DNA of 64,000 nucleotides from Phormidesmis priestleyi Ana (GCA_001314865.1 LJZR01000002.1:248001-312000), one strand, 5' to 3'; positions 8,365 to 16,664 are shown, counted from the first letter of the stretch. Notes: generated by a model from the sequence alone, not told the origin. Program-made: numbers and translations.

Positions 8365-9216
8365 ATGAGCGATATTGTGTTGCTGTTTTCTCAGCCATTT
8401 ATGCAACGTGCCTTGCTAGGTGGCATCTTAACCGGCATTACGGGCGGATTGCTCGGCAGCTTTACCGTCGTGCGCCACCTTTCTTTTTTTAGCGATGCAC
8501 TCGGTCATTCCACACTGTTAGGGCTCAGCGTAGGAATTGTTTGTGGCATCAGCAGTCCGTCTTTAATGGTGCTGCCGTTTGCCCTGCTATTTGCCCTGCT
8601 GGTTACCTACCTCATTGAAAAAACTGACCTCTGGACAGACGCGCTGCTCAACTTAATTTATTCGTCATCTTTAGCGATCGCAGTGCTGATACTCAGCCTG
8701 TCTGGGGAATCGCAAGGAAATTTGCACAGCCTGCTATTTGGCGATATTTTGGCCCTGAAAACAGCTGATTTGGTGACCAGTGGACTGCTGTTATTGGTCT
8801 GCAGTCTGTTTGTTGGGCTGACCTTTAGGACTCAAATGCTGCTGACGCTAGATGAACCTTTGGCGATCGCCCGAGGCGTGAATCTGTGGCTGCATCGAAA
8901 TGCCTTCATGGTGCTGCTTTCGCTAGTAGTGGCCACGTCTATTAAAGCCATCGGCGCGCTGCTAGTCGGGGCGTTTGTCGTGATTCCGGCCTGTGCAGCC
9001 CGAGCAATTAGCCGCGACTTTACGGGTTATGTGCTGTGGTCAGCAGGACTGGGGGCATTGAGCGCGGCAGCAGGAATGCTGCTTTCAGGTGCATTCAACC
9101 TGCCATCGGGCTCAAGCATTGTGTTGGCGCAGCTCGTCCTTTTTTTGATGGCTACCTTCATTCCTAAGATCTCGTCCTTTGCTGTTTCCTTCAATCAATC
9201 TAAGCCAAAGCTTTAG
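8365..9216 (+). CDS. znuB: Zinc ABC transporter, permease
   Basis: Membrane channel of the zinc importer, of the ABC-3 family. The 283-aa protein has about eight hydrophobic segments, with typical ABC-3 stretches such as SFFSDALGHSTLLGL near the start and KAIGALLVGAFVVIPACAA near the end. The open frame reaches back to a TTG at 8314, but ATG 8365 (MSDIVLLF) fits the family's usual start better. Its stop begins a tandem array that continues to the stop of the convergent gene. Confidence 0.94.
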   Translation: MSDIVLLFSQPFMQRALLGGILTGITGGLLGSFTVVRHLSFFSDALGHSTLLGLSVGIVCGISSPSLMVLPFALLFALLVTYLIEKTDLWTDALLNLIYSSSLAIAVLILSLSGESQGNLHSLLFGDILALKTADLVTSGLLLLVCSLFVGLTFRTQMLLTLDEPLAIARGVNLWLHRNAFMVLLSLVVATSIKAIGALLVGAFVVIPACAARAISRDFTGYVLWSAGLGALSAAAGMLLSGAFNLPSGSSIVLAQLVLFLMATFIPKISSFAVSFNQSKPKL

Positions 9217-9224
9217 GTCAAATC

Positions 9225-9320
9225 GCTAGGTCGAAAAGGCTAGGTCGAAAAGGCTAGGTCGAAAAGGCTAGGTCGAAAAGGCTAGATCGAAATGCTAAGT
9301 CGAAAAGGCTAAGTCAAAAC
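9225..9320. repeat. 14-bp tandem array spanning two convergent stop codons, 7 units
   Basis: The unit GCTAGGTCGAAAAG occurs four times perfectly, then three diverged copies; a weaker copy at 9211-9223 covers the znuB TAG. The last unit contains the stop of the inositol-phosphatase-family gene (9309-9311). The array thus fills the whole convergent spacer. Confidence 0.95.
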
Positions 9321-10121
9321 GACATTAACCAAAGGTTCGAACGTTTCAACTAAGTCAGGCCGAGTCACTAGGGTCGGGAAAGGAAAGGTGCTGTAGTCCT
9401 TCCCTGCTATGAGCGGAAAAGACTTCTGATGATCTAGCGCTGTCCAAGTCGCGCCTGCTGCCTGGGTAATGGGCCACACCGCTGCGATATCCCAAATTTT
9501 TGGGGTGGCTTCGACGGCGCCTAGGCTCACGCCCGAGGCCACTGTGAGCAAATTGTAGGTTGCCACACCCAGCATCCGAATTTTGCAGGGGAAGGGCTTC
9601 TGTAGCACCTTAACGCTGCGGGCACATAGGCTAAAAAAGTGGGAGCCTGTCGGCGCATCGGGTGTCGGTGCGATCGCTCTTTCATTTACAAACGCACCCG
9701 CTGGCATCTCTAGTCCCGACTCGCCTGGCCAAAATCCGTAAAAGTGCTCATCAATCGAAGGAATATAAACATGCCCAAACACGGGCGTGCCCTGGTACAG
9801 CAACCCCAACGAAATGCCCCAAAGCGGCACGCCTCTGGTAAAGTTCGTAGTCCCATCAATCGGATCAATCACCCAGCACCAATCTGTTCCCGGAAAGACA
9901 TGTTCGGCTTCTTCGCTTAAAATGCCGTGCTCAGGAAAGGCCGCTTCAATTTGTTGAGTAAGCTCCGCGTCGGCCCATTTGTCATATTGAGTGACTAGGC
10001 TGCCATCGGCTTTTTGCTCAGCAGTGGCATTGCCAAAGGCTTTGAGCAGCGTTGCGCCCACTTCAGTCGTAGTGGACTGGGCAAAGGCCGTAACCCTATC
10101 CCAAAAATCAGGTGTTGTCAT
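9309..10121 (-). CDS. Inositol monophosphatase family protein
   Basis: Mg2+- and Li+-sensitive sugar- or inositol-phosphate phosphatase fold. The metal-binding signatures are present: EEAEH for the first glutamates, DPIDGTTNF for the central motif, and WDIAAVWPI near the C-terminus. Length of 270 aa is normal for the family. Cyanobacterial members may act on inositol-1-phosphate, histidinol-phosphate or fructose-1,6-bisphosphate, and sequence alone does not decide. Start is ATG 10121. It converges on znuB, its stop codon lying within the 14-bp array. Confidence 0.9.
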   Translation of the reverse strand: MTTPDFWDRVTAFAQSTTTEVGATLLKAFGNATAEQKADGSLVTQYDKWADAELTQQIEAAFPEHGILSEEAEHVFPGTDWCWVIDPIDGTTNFTRGVPLWGISLGLLYQGTPVFGHVYIPSIDEHFYGFWPGESGLEMPAGAFVNERAIAPTPDAPTGSHFFSLCARSVKVLQKPFPCKIRMLGVATYNLLTVASGVSLGAVEATPKIWDIAAVWPITQAAGATWTALDHQKSFPLIAGKDYSTFPFPTLVTRPDLVETFEPLVNVVLT

Positions 10122-10252
10122 GAGTTACGCAGTCTTTTTGTACGGAGCAATGAATTTGTTCCCCAGGCTTTTTTCTGGTCTTTACATTCTGCGACATCTG
10201 CGTGCTTTCTTGGCGCATCTTTGGCCTGAGGTCTACAATTCGAGCAACTTTT

Positions 10253-10292
10253 GTAGAAGTCTGTGCCAGTTCGTAGAAGTCTGTGCCAGTTG
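10253..10292. repeat. 20-bp direct duplication
   Basis: GTAGAAGTCTGTGCCAGTTS occurs twice, followed by a decayed third copy (GAAGCCTGTGCCATAC), in the spacer between the phosphatase gene and the PucC-like gene. Confidence 0.9.
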
Positions 10293-10314
10293 GAAGCCTG
10301 TGCCATACAACTGG

Positions 10315-11775
10315 CTAATCCAGGTCGCTTTCTAGGGCCGCCGTCATCGCTCGCTTGGCATCCATTTGAAATTCTTGAATATCTACTCGGCTCACCAGCA
10401 CAATGGCGACTAGCATACCAACGGCCTGGGTGATAAATACCAGCGCATAGGCGGGCAAAAGCTGTTCTACAGTAGGCTCAATCGCAGCAGCGGCTCCGGT
10501 CAGGTTTTTACCCAAAGACAGCAGCGCGCCGCCTAGCACCGATGCGCTGCCACGAGCGATCGCCTGCGCCAATCCCCAAGCACCAATAAACGTGCCTGCT
10601 GTTTCCGCCGCTGTCAAATCAATCATCAAAATAATAGACCCCGTCGTCAGCAGCCCTGCCGCAAGCCCAAACAGGCCCACCGCGCCTCGAAAGATCCAGG
10701 GATTGGCTGTTATACCTGCCGCCGCAAGTCCGACTAGGCAAATGGCCGCTGCTAAGCAGCCTGCTTTTACCGTGCGCTTTTTACCGACTAGCGGTACTAA
10801 TACAAAGCTGGTGAAGATAATGCCGATTAGCGTACCACCTCCAAAAAAGCCATTCAGTGCGGTGGTTTGCTGAATGCTCATGTCAAAAATTTGGCCGCCG
10901 TAGGGTTCTAACACCGTGTCTTGAGTGAACAGGCTAAGGCTAAGCACCAGCAAAAAGCAAAAGAACAAGCCGGTCTGACGGCTGGCCGTGAGCACTTTGA
11001 TCGCTTGCTGGAGCGTAACACTGTCTTCTCGGCTGCTGGCAGTTGAGCGTTGAGTTAAGCGAGAATAGCGTTTTTCGATGCCAATTGTGCTGACGAATGC
11101 CAGCGCACAAACGATGGCGGGTGCAATTATAAAGAGGCGATTGATGGGGCCGCGCAGTTCTGCCACTGAGGAGGCGTTTTCGAGCGGGCCAAGGACGGCA
11201 GCGATGATGCCCACGCCTGCCACAATGCCCAGCATGAGCATTGACCAGCCAATGCCGACGATTTTAGACTTGGTTTTTTCGTCAGAGACATCTACAAGTA
11301 GGGCGGTGAAGGGCGTGGATGTCGCTGATAGGGCCAATCCATAGAAGGCGAATACAGTCGCAAGTAGACCCACCCAAGGATAAGCGCTAGGCCCCCAACC
11401 TAAGGTTTCAATATTTTCGCCAAGCGCCCACATCACCTGTACCGCGATAAAGGCGCTAGCCCACATACTGACAATGCCAAGCCAGATATAGCCGCTCCGG
11501 TGATGGCCCAGTAGGGGCTTAGCGTCAGACATTTGGCCAAACCAGATGCGGGTAGGCGACATGAACTGATGAACCGCGATCGCACTGGCTGCTACGAGGG
11601 CAGGCACCCGCAATTCATCAATCATCACCCGGTTGAGCACCCCCAGGGTTAGCAGCGACATAATGCCCAACCCCATGTTAAACACGCCCAACCGAAGCAT
11701 GGTCACAAGGCCAATTTTAGGTATTTCAGGTACCCCTGTGGCGGGGGTGACGGAGGGAATATTGTGGCTCGCCAT
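10315..11775 (-). CDS. PucC-like BCD family MFS transporter
   Basis: Member of the PucC/LhaA (bacteriochlorophyll delivery) branch of MFS proteins, thought to help deliver chlorophyll or assemble antenna complexes in the thylakoid membrane. The 486-aa protein has about twelve hydrophobic segments. Family-typical stretches include GLGIMSLLTLGVLNRVMIDEL and SPTRIWFGQMSDAKPLLGHHR. I chose ATG 11775 (MASHNIPSV); the longer frame to 11811 merely translates a 12-bp tandem array (MREYLREPLRES) upstream. It runs toward the phosphatase gene on the same strand, about 190 bp away. Confidence 0.88.
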   Translation of the reverse strand: MASHNIPSVTPATGVPEIPKIGLVTMLRLGVFNMGLGIMSLLTLGVLNRVMIDELRVPALVAASAIAVHQFMSPTRIWFGQMSDAKPLLGHHRSGYIWLGIVSMWASAFIAVQVMWALGENIETLGWGPSAYPWVGLLATVFAFYGLALSATSTPFTALLVDVSDEKTKSKIVGIGWSMLMLGIVAGVGIIAAVLGPLENASSVAELRGPINRLFIIAPAIVCALAFVSTIGIEKRYSRLTQRSTASSREDSVTLQQAIKVLTASRQTGLFFCFLLVLSLSLFTQDTVLEPYGGQIFDMSIQQTTALNGFFGGGTLIGIIFTSFVLVPLVGKKRTVKAGCLAAAICLVGLAAAGITANPWIFRGAVGLFGLAAGLLTTGSIILMIDLTAAETAGTFIGAWGLAQAIARGSASVLGGALLSLGKNLTGAAAAIEPTVEQLLPAYALVFITQAVGMLVAIVLVSRVDIQEFQMDAKRAMTAALESDLD

Positions 11776-11778
11776 AGA

Positions 11779-11814
11779 TTCTCTCAGAGGTTCTCTCAAA
11801 TATTCTCTCAAACT
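11779..11814. repeat. 12-bp tandem array at the 5' end of the PucC-like gene, 3 units
   Basis: TTCTCTCAGAGG, TTCTCTCAAATA and TTCTCTCAAACT lie in tandem directly upstream of ATG 11775. On the coding strand they place GAGAGA, a possible ribosome-binding site, at 12-bp intervals. Confidence 0.8.
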
Positions 11815-11887
11815 CGTGCTCTACAAGCATATGAGATTCTATAGTTCTGTATTGCTGTATTGATGGGTATCCACTCTGCTGTGCGAC

Positions 11888-11924
11888 GCAAAAAAGCGGG
11901 CGATGCATTGCATCGCCCGCTGAT
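11888..11924 (-). terminator. Rho-independent terminator for the Hsp20 gene
   Basis: A perfect 13-bp stem (11895-11907 with 11909-11921; AGCGGGCGATGCA) is followed on the minus strand by a run of Ts (A-run at 11890-11895 on the plus strand). Correctly placed about 130 bp after the Hsp20 stop. Confidence 0.88.
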
Positions 11925-12052
11925 GTACCTAAATTTCGTTGTCTCAAAATCTCTTGTCTACAGAGGTCTTAACAGAGGTCTTAAGGCTTTGAGGGGGCAG
12001 TGGATCATGAGTCTCCTAACCAATGACCCACTGCCGGGGAGTTTCTCTGCTA

Positions 12053-12553
12053 CTACTGAGCTTCAGTAGCGTCGGCATTGTCATTGGCCGCTTCAGTGAT
12101 AGCGGACTTTTCAGCAGCGCCTGTAACGCTAACCTTAACCACTTTATTGCGCTCATCTTCGGCTTTGGGCAGCATTAGCACTAAGATGCCTGCTTCGTAG
12201 TCAGCAGTGACCGCTTTAGGATCAATGGCTACAGGGAGTGACACTACACGGCGGAATGCTCCGTAGCGGAACTCATTGCGACGCAGCTTAGCGCCTTCGC
12301 TGAGTTCAGGCGCAGTGCGATCGCCCGAAATAGCCACTACTTCACGACCTGCCTGAATATCAATAGCATCCGCATCTACGCCAGGTAGCTGTACATGAAG
12401 CATTAAAGCCTCCTCGCTTTCTACCAAAGTCACAGCGGGCGTCCAAGTAGTAGGTGCAGTTTCAACCCCTGCAAAATCATCAAATAGTTGATCAAGCTGT
12501 TGCTTAACAGTATTGAACTCTTGCAAAGGCTGCCAATAACGGTGAACAATCAT
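12053..12553 (-). CDS. Hsp20 / alpha-crystallin family small heat-shock protein
   Basis: ATP-independent holdase that binds unfolding proteins during heat stress, similar to cyanobacterial HspA/Hsp17. The alpha-crystallin domain runs from about residue 37 (TPAVTLVESEEAL) to 135, with VQLPGVDADAIDIQ and a C-terminal GILVLMLPKAE, equivalent to the A-x-x-x-n-G-v-L strand. Length of 166 aa is standard. ATG 12553 (MIVHRYWQP) is preferred over the frame start at 12580 because GGAG sits seven bases upstream. The leader holds a 10-bp inverted repeat whose proximal arm covers part of that GGAG. A strong terminator follows. Confidence 0.94.
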   Translation of the reverse strand: MIVHRYWQPLQEFNTVKQQLDQLFDDFAGVETAPTTWTPAVTLVESEEALMLHVQLPGVDADAIDIQAGREVVAISGDRTAPELSEGAKLRRNEFRYGAFRRVVSLPVAIDPKAVTADYEAGILVLMLPKAEDERNKVVKVSVTGAAEKSAITEAANDNADATEAQ

Positions 12554-12563
12554 AAATTTATCT

Positions 12564-12654
12564 CCGAATGTCGATGTCACTATGATGCCAATTGCAGATG
12601 CAATCCATTCAGTGTGACAACCCTCACCTACCGGTAGAGGATGCCGACATTCGG
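12564..12654 (-). promoter_or_regulatory. Possible SD-masking RNA structure in the hsp20 leader
   Basis: CCGAATGTCG at 12564-12573 and CGACATTCGG at 12645-12654 are perfect 10-bp complements separated by 71 bases. In the minus-strand transcript the second element lies upstream and can pair with CGACATTCGG just before the start codon, covering the first two G of the GGAG ribosome-binding site. This could be a heat-sensitive switch. It could also be a DNA operator; the sequence does not decide. Confidence 0.45.
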
Positions 12655-12736
12655 TTGAGGTAGGGTTTTCACATTACTCCGCCCACTTCTGCCGCCGTTA
12701 TCTCTTATCCCTTCTCCTCCTTTGGCCGTCTCTTCT

Positions 12737-13525
12737 ATGTCTTCTACAGCTCTCATTACTGGCGCGTCCAGCGGTATTGGTCTCGAACTCGCAAAAGTCT
12801 TTGCGCATCATCAGCACAACCTTATTTTGGTCGCACGCAGCGAGGACAAGCTTCAGGCACTCAGTCAAGAACTTTCGCAAACGCACGGCGTTAAAGTGAC
12901 CGTTTTAAGCCATGACCTGACGAATAAATCAGCTCGACAGACTCTGTTTGATCAAGTTCAGCAGCAAGGCCTAACGGTGGATGTGCTGGTTAATAATGCA
13001 GGTTATGGCGATTACAACGAGTTTGCTAATAGCGACTGGGACAAGCTAGAAGGGATGATTTTGCTGAATGTATTAGCAACGACCCATCTCACCCGACTGT
13101 TTTTGCCGCCAATGCTGAACCGAAAAGCCGGAAAAATTCTCAATGTGTCTTCTACCGCTGCTTTTCAGCCGGGGCCAATGATGGCAGTTTATTTTGCGAC
13201 TAAGGCTTATGTGCTTTCGTTTAGCGAGGCGATCGCCGCCGAAACCGAAGACCAAGGTATTACGGTAAGTACCCTATGCCCCGGCCCCACCCAGTCCGAA
13301 TTTATTGGTAAGTCCAATATGGATCATGCCGGCCTAGCTAACAGCATGACGATCGACAAAATTCCCACCGCCGCCGAAGTCGCTAAATTTGGTTATGAGG
13401 CATTGCAAAAAGGTGAGGTCGTTGCCGTTCATGGCTTGTCGAATAAGCTAATGGCCTTTTCGACTCGGCTAGCGCCCAGAGGGCTCTTGCGCAAAGGGGT
13501 CAAACAGCTCATGGCGTCGAATTAG
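12737..13525 (+). CDS. Short-chain dehydrogenase/reductase
   Basis: Rossmann-fold NAD(P)-dependent oxidoreductase of unknown substrate, closest in feel to the DltE/YqjQ subgroup of classical SDRs. The cofactor loop TGASSGIG lies at residues 8-15, followed by VNNAGYG, the catalytic Ser in NVSSTAAF and the Y-x-x-x-K pair in VYFATKAY. CPGPTQSEF is the usual segment after the fourth strand. ATG 12737 (MSSTALITG) gives 262 aa; a TTG at 12722 would add five residues. Divergent from Hsp20 and convergent with the next small gene. Confidence 0.9.
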   Translation: MSSTALITGASSGIGLELAKVFAHHQHNLILVARSEDKLQALSQELSQTHGVKVTVLSHDLTNKSARQTLFDQVQQQGLTVDVLVNNAGYGDYNEFANSDWDKLEGMILLNVLATTHLTRLFLPPMLNRKAGKILNVSSTAAFQPGPMMAVYFATKAYVLSFSEAIAAETEDQGITVSTLCPGPTQSEFIGKSNMDHAGLANSMTIDKIPTAAEVAKFGYEALQKGEVVAVHGLSNKLMAFSTRLAPRGLLRKGVKQLMASN

Positions 13526-13559
13526 TACTCTTTAGCATCCAAGATTTAGCGCTAAATAT

Positions 13560-13922
13560 TTAGCGCCAAGGGAAATGAACCTTAAAGGAGATCGAATCTT
13601 CAGTAGACTGTTCTTCAACCGATAGCGGCTTTGAGGCTGATTTTTGAGTGGGTTCGTGGGTGTTACTCAGTTGTCCCTTAGCAGCTTCGTTTTGACATTG
13701 ATCAACTGATCCCGATGCCTTCGCTTCGCTTTCCGACATCGGAACCGTCCCATCAGTTTTTGTAACCTTTGGTAAGTGCGTTGCATTACTCGCAGCAGCG
13801 AGTGCCATTCCGCCGAGAATCAGCCAGCTACCTGAGGCTCGAAAGCTGCCCAGTTCGGCTACCCATTGGTAAAGCTCAGCCGAGATAAACAGCAGCCCAA
13901 AGCATGCCAGCCAAAATTTCAC
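13560..13922 (-). CDS. Small membrane protein, unknown function
   Basis: About 120 aa from GTG 13922, preceded by AGGTG at a good distance. There are two hydrophobic segments (WLACFGLLFISAELY and GSWLILGGMALAAASNA), then a polar tail rich in Ser, Glu and Lys. Three more in-frame GTG codons, one per unit of an 18-bp repeat or just after it, lie upstream (13940, 13958, 13976), so the true start is uncertain and up to 138 aa is possible. I do not recognise the family; the FWLACFGLLF..AELYQW stretch looks conserved-cyanobacterial. Confidence 0.6.
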   Translation of the reverse strand: MKFWLACFGLLFISAELYQWVAELGSFRASGSWLILGGMALAAASNATHLPKVTKTDGTVPMSESEAKASGSVDQCQNEAAKGQLSNTHEPTQKSASKPLSVEEQSTEDSISFKVHFPWR

Positions 13923-13933
13923 AGCAACACCTG

Positions 13934-13987
13934 TTGTCACGTCAGAACGGTTTGTCACGTCAGAACGGTTTGTCACGTCAGAACGGT
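13934..13987. repeat. 18-bp tandem array, 3 perfect units with in-frame GTGs
   Basis: TTGTCACGTCAGAACGGT occurs three times perfectly. On the minus strand each unit supplies a GTG in the same frame as the small membrane protein gene. Confidence 0.97.
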
Positions 13988-14066
13988 CGATTACATTATC
14001 CTTACTCTTCAGTTAAGCAGTAATGGCGCTAGAGTAAGAAGATACCTCATACCGCCATAAGTTTCC

Positions 14067-14885
14067 GTGAAAGATCACTCTCCCGAAGCGCCTTTTAGAG
14101 GCATTACCTTACTTTCTGACCGCGAAATTGAAGCAATGCGCCCCGCTTGTAGGCTATCCTCCCAGCTATTAGATTTTTTGACGCCTATGGTTAAGCCGGG
14201 GGTCAGCACGCTAGAGCTAAATGACGCTGCTGAAGAATGGACTCGTAAACACGGAGCCGTTAGCGCCCCGCTAGGTTACCCAGGGCCAGAAGGTGCGATC
14301 GCCTTCCCCAAGTCTATTTGCACCAGCATTAATGAGGTGGTGTGCCACGGCATTCCCAGCAAAAAAGACATTCTCCAGGATGGCGACATCATTAATATTG
14401 ATGTGACACCTTTTTATCAGGGCTATCACGGCGACAGCTCGCGTACTTTTATGGTGGGTAATGTTTCGCCCACTGCGCGCAAGTTAGTAGAAGTCACAGA
14501 AAAAGCAATGTGGAAAGGAATAGAGGCCGTTAAGGTCGGTGGTCGGATCGGGGATATTGGCGCCGCGATTCAAGAATACGCAGAGTCCGAAGGCTTTTCG
14601 GTCGTACGTGACTTTGTCGGTCACGGCGTTCACCGTATATTCCACACTGAGCCTCAAATTCCTCACTATGGCGTCCGAGGCAAAGGCAAAAAAATTCGCC
14701 CCGGCATGGTGTTCACCATTGAGCCGATGCTAAACGTAGGCACCTACAAAGTAGAGCTTCAGTCCGATCAGTGGACAGCTGTTACTCAAGATGGTGAACT
14801 GTCGGCCCAGTTTGAGCACACATTGGCAGTGACTAAGTCCGGTGTAGAGGTGTTGACCTGTATGCCTGCGGCGGTTGCGGTGTAG
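14067..14885 (+). CDS. map: Methionine aminopeptidase, type I
   Basis: Removes the initiator methionine from new proteins. The five metal ligands are visible: Asp in NIDVTP, Asp in GDSSRTF, His in GHGVHR, Glu in TIEPML and Glu in QFEHT. The substrate-side His in CHGIPS is also present. The 272-aa length fits type Ib enzymes without the SH3-like zinc linker. The start is GTG 14067; no ATG occurs until residue 25, inside the conserved fold. The stop lies 22 bp before a 14-bp tandem array leading to the convergent CPBP gene. Confidence 0.95.
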   Translation: MKDHSPEAPFRGITLLSDREIEAMRPACRLSSQLLDFLTPMVKPGVSTLELNDAAEEWTRKHGAVSAPLGYPGPEGAIAFPKSICTSINEVVCHGIPSKKDILQDGDIINIDVTPFYQGYHGDSSRTFMVGNVSPTARKLVEVTEKAMWKGIEAVKVGGRIGDIGAAIQEYAESEGFSVVRDFVGHGVHRIFHTEPQIPHYGVRGKGKKIRPGMVFTIEPMLNVGTYKVELQSDQWTAVTQDGELSAQFEHTLAVTKSGVEVLTCMPAAVAV

Positions 14886-14907
14886 AACTTGGCAAAGGCT
14901 GGGTTTC

Positions 14908-14986
14908 TAGGTCTAGATTTTTAGGTCTAGATTCTTAGGTCTAGATTCTTAGGTATAGATTTTTAGGTCTAGATTCTTAGGTCTAA
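14908..14986. repeat. 14-bp tandem array between convergent genes, 5 units plus part
   Basis: TAGGTCTAGATTCT repeats with few changes. The final partial unit contains the stop codon of the CPBP gene (14983-14985). Confidence 0.95.
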
Positions 14987-15876
14987 GCTTTCGAGTCTAA
15001 AAAGATTTGGGTTTTGGGTTTAGCGATTTTTGCAAATTGAGCGGCAATGATACCCAGCAAAATCAGCCCTAGTAGGCCTGCGAGTGGATTACTGTCTATT
15101 CCAGTAATCCACTCAGGCGCTCGGCCTGTGGGCTCACTCAAGCCGCCTACATTCACAATGTAGTAGCCCCAAATCAACCCCGCATGAAGCCCAATGGGGT
15201 AGCCTAGCGAGCTAGATGTCCCAAACCTGCCAGGACTGCGCCTTGCCCATACCAAAGCCATTCCCAGTATCACCAAGCCTAGAAACTGCGGAAAGGTTCG
15301 CACGATTTCGGGCCAAGGTTTAATAAAGTGCGTACTCGCAAAAAGCAACGCATTGACCACTAGCGAGATAGTCGCGCTGTAGCTCTGCTCAAGTTCAGCT
15401 AGCACCCATCCGCGAAACAAGGTTTCTTCTGCAAAGCCAACTGCCAGCGCCATTATTAGCCCTTCTATTACAAAGCGTCCGATGCGAGGACTCGGCGCAC
15501 TTGGCGTAGCCCAGCCCATGAGCGTCTTTATCCCAAATAATGCAAACACGCCTAAGACGCCAATGACCAGCGCCACGCCTAAATTACGCGCGGTTGCTGC
15601 ATTCTTTACCAAACCATATTGTTTTAACGGCTGCGGCCAGCGATGGATGTGTTTGCCCCAGCGCGGCAGCCCCCACAAAAAGCCAAGGTACAGCAGCGCC
15701 AGTGCCACAATCTCGGTGATATTGGAATAACCAAAGGTGTAGCCGAGCCAATAGATGGGGGCTGCGATGGGCACCCAGGCGATCGCCAACAGACCCAAAA
15801 ATATTAGTATCCGCCAGCTAGCTTCTCGATTCCTGGTCCAACGCTGAAAAGCGGCCCAGCTTTTTGGCTTATTCAT
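14983..15876 (-). CDS. CPBP-family intramembrane metalloprotease
   Basis: Integral membrane protein of the CAAX-protease/bacteriocin-processing family. About eight hydrophobic segments surround the signature GFAEETLFRGWVLAE, where the EE and following R are the catalytic pair, and the later ASTHF and GLHAGL segments supply the His ligands. Substrate unknown. ATG 15876 overlaps the clpS stop by 8 nt (ATG inside the last clpS codons), so translation is probably coupled. The start is therefore well fixed; an upstream start would run through clpS. 297 aa. Confidence 0.9.
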   Translation of the reverse strand: MNKPKSWAAFQRWTRNREASWRILIFLGLLAIAWVPIAAPIYWLGYTFGYSNITEIVALALLYLGFLWGLPRWGKHIHRWPQPLKQYGLVKNAATARNLGVALVIGVLGVFALFGIKTLMGWATPSAPSPRIGRFVIEGLIMALAVGFAEETLFRGWVLAELEQSYSATISLVVNALLFASTHFIKPWPEIVRTFPQFLGLVILGMALVWARRSPGRFGTSSSLGYPIGLHAGLIWGYYIVNVGGLSEPTGRAPEWITGIDSNPLAGLLGLILLGIIAAQFAKIAKPKTQIFLDSKA

Positions 15877-16162
15877 CCGGCTCGATAGTGCTTGTAAGCC
15901 CCTTACTACAGAGACTATCGCAGTAAAACTCAGCATGCTCTAGCTCACACACAATCACTAGCCCAGTGCCTGAGTTATGCGCCTGCATCATAATATCAAT
16001 CGCCTGCGGCACAGTGAGCGCAGGCACAGTTTGCACCAGGCACTCAACAACATACTCCATACCGTTGAACTCATCGTTGTGCAGCAGCACCCGGTACCGA
16101 GGGGCTATTTTACGAACTGTCGAAACGGCTGGTTTTTCAATAGTTCCAATAGAGGTGGACAT
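15869..16162 (-). CDS. clpS: ATP-dependent Clp protease adaptor ClpS
   Basis: Delivers N-degron proteins to the ClpC/ClpP protease. The 97-aa protein carries the ClpS fold signature: YRVLLHNDEFNGMEYVVECL, in which the NDE acidic patch binds the substrate's free amino group, then MMQAHNSG and CELEHAEFY. The C-terminus GLTSTIEPDE is typical of the cyanobacterial protein. A 14-bp tandem array lies 72 bp upstream. The gene overlaps the CPBP protease gene by 8 nt, which suggests the two are made together. Confidence 0.93.
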   Translation of the reverse strand: MSTSIGTIEKPAVSTVRKIAPRYRVLLHNDEFNGMEYVVECLVQTVPALTVPQAIDIMMQAHNSGTGLVIVCELEHAEFYCDSLCSKGLTSTIEPDE

Positions 16163-16234
16163 GTTTTAGTTCGCTCCTTTCCTATGGTCCTTGTGGTCTC
16201 AAATACCTATCGATTGCCAATTGCAGGTCAATTT

Positions 16235-16304
16235 TGAGTGATCAACTCTGAGCGATCAACTCTGAGTGATCAACTCTGAGTAATCAACTCTGAGTAATCA
16301 AAAT
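16235..16304. repeat. 14-bp tandem array, 5 units
   Basis: TGAGTGATCAACTC repeated five times with scattered changes. Each unit carries a TGATCA-like palindromic core. Confidence 0.92.
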
Positions 16305-16423
16305 TCTATCGTCAGAAGTTAATCATCGTCTGTTCACAATTGCCTTTCATCATCCTTTAGCGTTTAACCATCCTTTAGCGCTGTGGTTATCCCTCCATTG
16401 GCCGGTCTTTATGGGCGCCTGTC

Positions 16424-16453
16424 TGAAGTGCAATGGTATGAAGTGCAGTGGTA
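16424..16453. repeat. 15-bp direct duplication
   Basis: TGAAGTGCARTGGTA occurs twice in tandem with one difference. Confidence 0.9.
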
Positions 16454-16664
16454 TACCGACGGCCCATGAGAATGCTAAGATAGCGAGGATTGCAAATATG
16501 CACGATTCTTAATATATCTTAGTCAAAAGAAAAATGGCGCAACAAGCGTCAGTTAAATTCAAACATCTAAATCAAACATCAAAACACACTTACCGCTTAG
16601 CCATCCTTGAACATCCCCTCCATAACATTCGGTTTCAGTAATTTCTTAAATTCCTCATTTTTGT

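Larger units (their letters stand above)
16163..16664. other. Divergent spacer between clpS and a conserved-looking gene
   Basis: About 500 bp without a gene. It holds a 14-bp array at 16235-16304, two copies of CATCCTTTAGCG near 16350-16379, and a 15-bp duplication at 16424-16453. Promoters for both flanking genes should lie here. Confidence 0.55.
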
